15,720 nucleotides of DNA from contig JADNYV010000780.1 in NCBI GenBank assembly GCA_015501055.1, positions 1 to 15,720 of the forward strand, read 5' to 3'. The position numbers were made by a program, and so were the translations under genes. The notes below the pieces were generated by a model that was not told the DNA's origin, made no database searches, and saw only the letters and a program-made list of their open reading frames with translations. This document shows positions 14,368-15,720 of this stretch, piece after piece. Each line of letters begins with the position of its first letter. Position 1 is the stretch's first letter. Source of the stretch: Mucidula mucida. Lineage: Eukaryota > Basidiomycota > Agaricomycetes > Agaricales > Physalacriaceae.

Positions 14368-15720
14368 CGCGCCGGTAGGAGCTCACGAGGTGGCTCCATA
14401 GTGCGGACGCGGTAGGAGGGGAACTGTTTCTGAAAGTCAGAGAACAGTAAGCGGGACAACATGTCTGCCATCACGTTGTCAACCCCGCGGATGTGCCGCA
14501 CACGAACATCAATGCCGGTGCGCAGGACAATATCAGCAATGGCAAGCAGAACAGCATTGTGACTTGACTGTGAAGCAGCCAAAGTGTTAAACACTGAGAC
14601 GGAGTCCAGACTGTCAGAATGGATTAACAGCCTGCGAGGCGGAGAGGGATGAGAGGCAGCATCATGAACAGCGCAAAGAATAGCTACAAGCTCCCTAAAG
14701 AAGGTGTCAACTCCGGTGATGGTTCGGAGTTGATAGCTAAAGCCATTCCCAGCATAGACGAAAGCGAGGCCCAGATTACTCGCATCTGTCCAATAGACCA
14801 TATCAGCCTCAGAGTCATCCCACGCCTGCGCATTCACAAAGCGCACTCCGATGCAGTGTTGTAATGCATTGACAAACCAAGTGAGATCTGCTCTAACCTC
14901 AACGTTCAATGGAATGCCTTTGTACTGCAGTGTTTTACCGCTCATCTTGCGGTAGAGCTCTGTAAGTGCTGGCCGTGCCCAAGGCAGCACATTAAGAGCC
15001 CAGTTGAGATACCCACCCAAGGACTGCCACTCCTTGAGTACAGGCTTTTGCTGGGACAAGAACGACTGAATGGTGGTGATCATGTCCGCAATGGAGTCTG
15101 GTGAGAGAGAGATAGACCCGTGAACGTGTCTAACCAGAAACCAATGATTTTTAGCTGAGGACCGTGTTCCTGCTTCTTATCTTCATATGGGATGCCCAAA
15201 GAGTCCCACAGAAGGAGAAGCTGAACTTGACGTCGGGGACGTCGCTGTCCATGAAAGAGCACCAGATTGTGATTGGTGTCCCAGCCATAGTAGTCATCCA
15301 TGTAGTCGTGCAGGTCTGGTATATCTAGCTCCCAAGCAACCCAGTTAACCAGGCCAGAGAACGAACACCAGCAGTATGGTGATGCACGACTGCCAAAGAT
15401 GAGACGGCGCACAATGTGATAGCGGCTGTCGACAATGACAACTTGTTGTAGCTGCCAAATGGGATGAACGGGGAGATTGAGGAACGCTTTAGAGATGTCG
15501 CTCTTGAAAAGCAGGATCTCCTCGTGAGGATGAGCTTTTAGGACGTCATGCAGTACCTGCCCAAAGGAGTGCATATCGTCGTACTTGACTTTGGCATCAG
15601 CTCTGGCAATGCCGTCATTGAGACCATTGCCTGTATGGTCCATGACGACGCGTGGTTTACCCTTCTGCCAGACCACAAACATGGGTGACAGGCGCATTCC
15701 AGGCAAGAGCTTAAAGCCTT
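14349..15720 (-). pseudogene. Reverse transcriptase-RNase H, copy D, partial and frameshifted
   Basis: The gene enters from beyond the right edge and ends at TAG 14349. From the edge it shows the fingers region (KGKPRVVMDHTGN), motif A (KSDISKAF), motif B (FGSRASPYCW), YMDD, then a one-base loss at 15125/15126 just after the FWLDT segment. RNase H continues in the shifted frame with all its acidic residues (WTDAS, FRELVAI, HSDS, NVMAD). The native C-terminus, ending RWRECF, is kept, unlike in copy B. This copy is uninterrupted at the site where B inserted into C and so serves as the empty-site reference. Confidence 0.9.

Larger units (their letters stand above)
13203..15720 (-). mobile_element. 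Copy D, distal part: RT/RNase H, YR and right terminus, truncated by the window edge
   Basis: A minus-strand copy whose left part lies beyond 15720. It carries most of RT-RNase H, the YR gene, the 3' UTR with a (TG)n tract at about 13292-13305 and the terminal Q repeat at 13283-13203. It continues uninterrupted across the RT position where copy C is split by B. Its right end is fused directly to the left end of copy C, making a head-to-tail pair. Confidence 0.92.

Noticed and set aside
1..15720. Bacterial or phage origin, with a YR integrase and repeats.
   Set aside because: The RT-RNase H and Gag-like proteins are of eukaryotic retroelement type, the genes have no ribosome binding sites, and AATAAA signals are present.

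Overview
The whole window is eukaryotic transposon DNA. It holds several near-identical copies of one tyrosine-recombinase (YR) retrotransposon of the DIRS/Ngaro order, in tandem and nested inside one another. I see no host gene, tRNA, rRNA or CRISPR array. The element carries three overlapping genes on one strand: a 450-aa Gag-like protein with a C-terminal Cys/His cluster, a reverse transcriptase-RNase H (about 612 aa) with a YMDD box, and a tyrosine recombinase (about 334 aa). There is no protease, no DDE integrase, no long LTR pair and no methyltransferase domain. The protein style (Cys/His Gag tail, YMDD RT, caulimovirid-like RNase H, and a YR of the kind often called 'DNA breaking-rejoining enzyme' in mushroom genomes) suggests a fungus, most likely a basidiomycete. 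That host call is inference from remembered families, not from a search.

Layout, left to right. 1-979 (minus) is the leader of a copy E whose gag would begin about 17 bp beyond the left edge. 980-3208 (minus) is the distal part of copy C: RT C-terminus, RNase H, YR and right end. 3209-9155 (plus) is copy B, complete end to end, inserted in opposite orientation into the RT gene of C. 9156-13202 (minus) is the proximal part of C: left end, leader, gag and RT N-terminus. 13203-15720 (minus) is the distal part of a further copy D, whose right end abuts the left end of C exactly. The history reads as a minus-strand tandem D-C-E, later split by B.

Non-coding layout of a full copy, 5' to 3': U (291 bp, left terminus only), P1 (about 518 bp), S (60 bp), Q1 (81 bp), P2 (direct repeat of P1), leader (480 bp), gag, RT-RH, YR, short 3' UTR, Q2 (direct repeat of Q1, right terminus). 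This is a split-direct-repeat arrangement, but the internal right-end/left-end junction (Q1-P2) lies upstream of the genes, not downstream as I recall for PAT/Ngaro. Removing B rejoins C as a 6,276-bp element. B is 5,947 bp, and the 329-bp difference is accounted for by a deletion in B's P2.

How the parts should work together (family knowledge plus inference): Gag packages the RNA, RT-RH copies it, the internal Q1-P2 block is a candidate template for rebuilding the termini, and YR integrates a circular DNA without target duplication. B's insertion shows no duplication, as expected. Both gag copies are open, but every RT or YR copy carries small frameshifts, so no copy here looks autonomous as sequenced. 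Copies are very similar (four amino-acid differences between the two Gags), so activity looks recent, although some one-base indels may be assembly errors.
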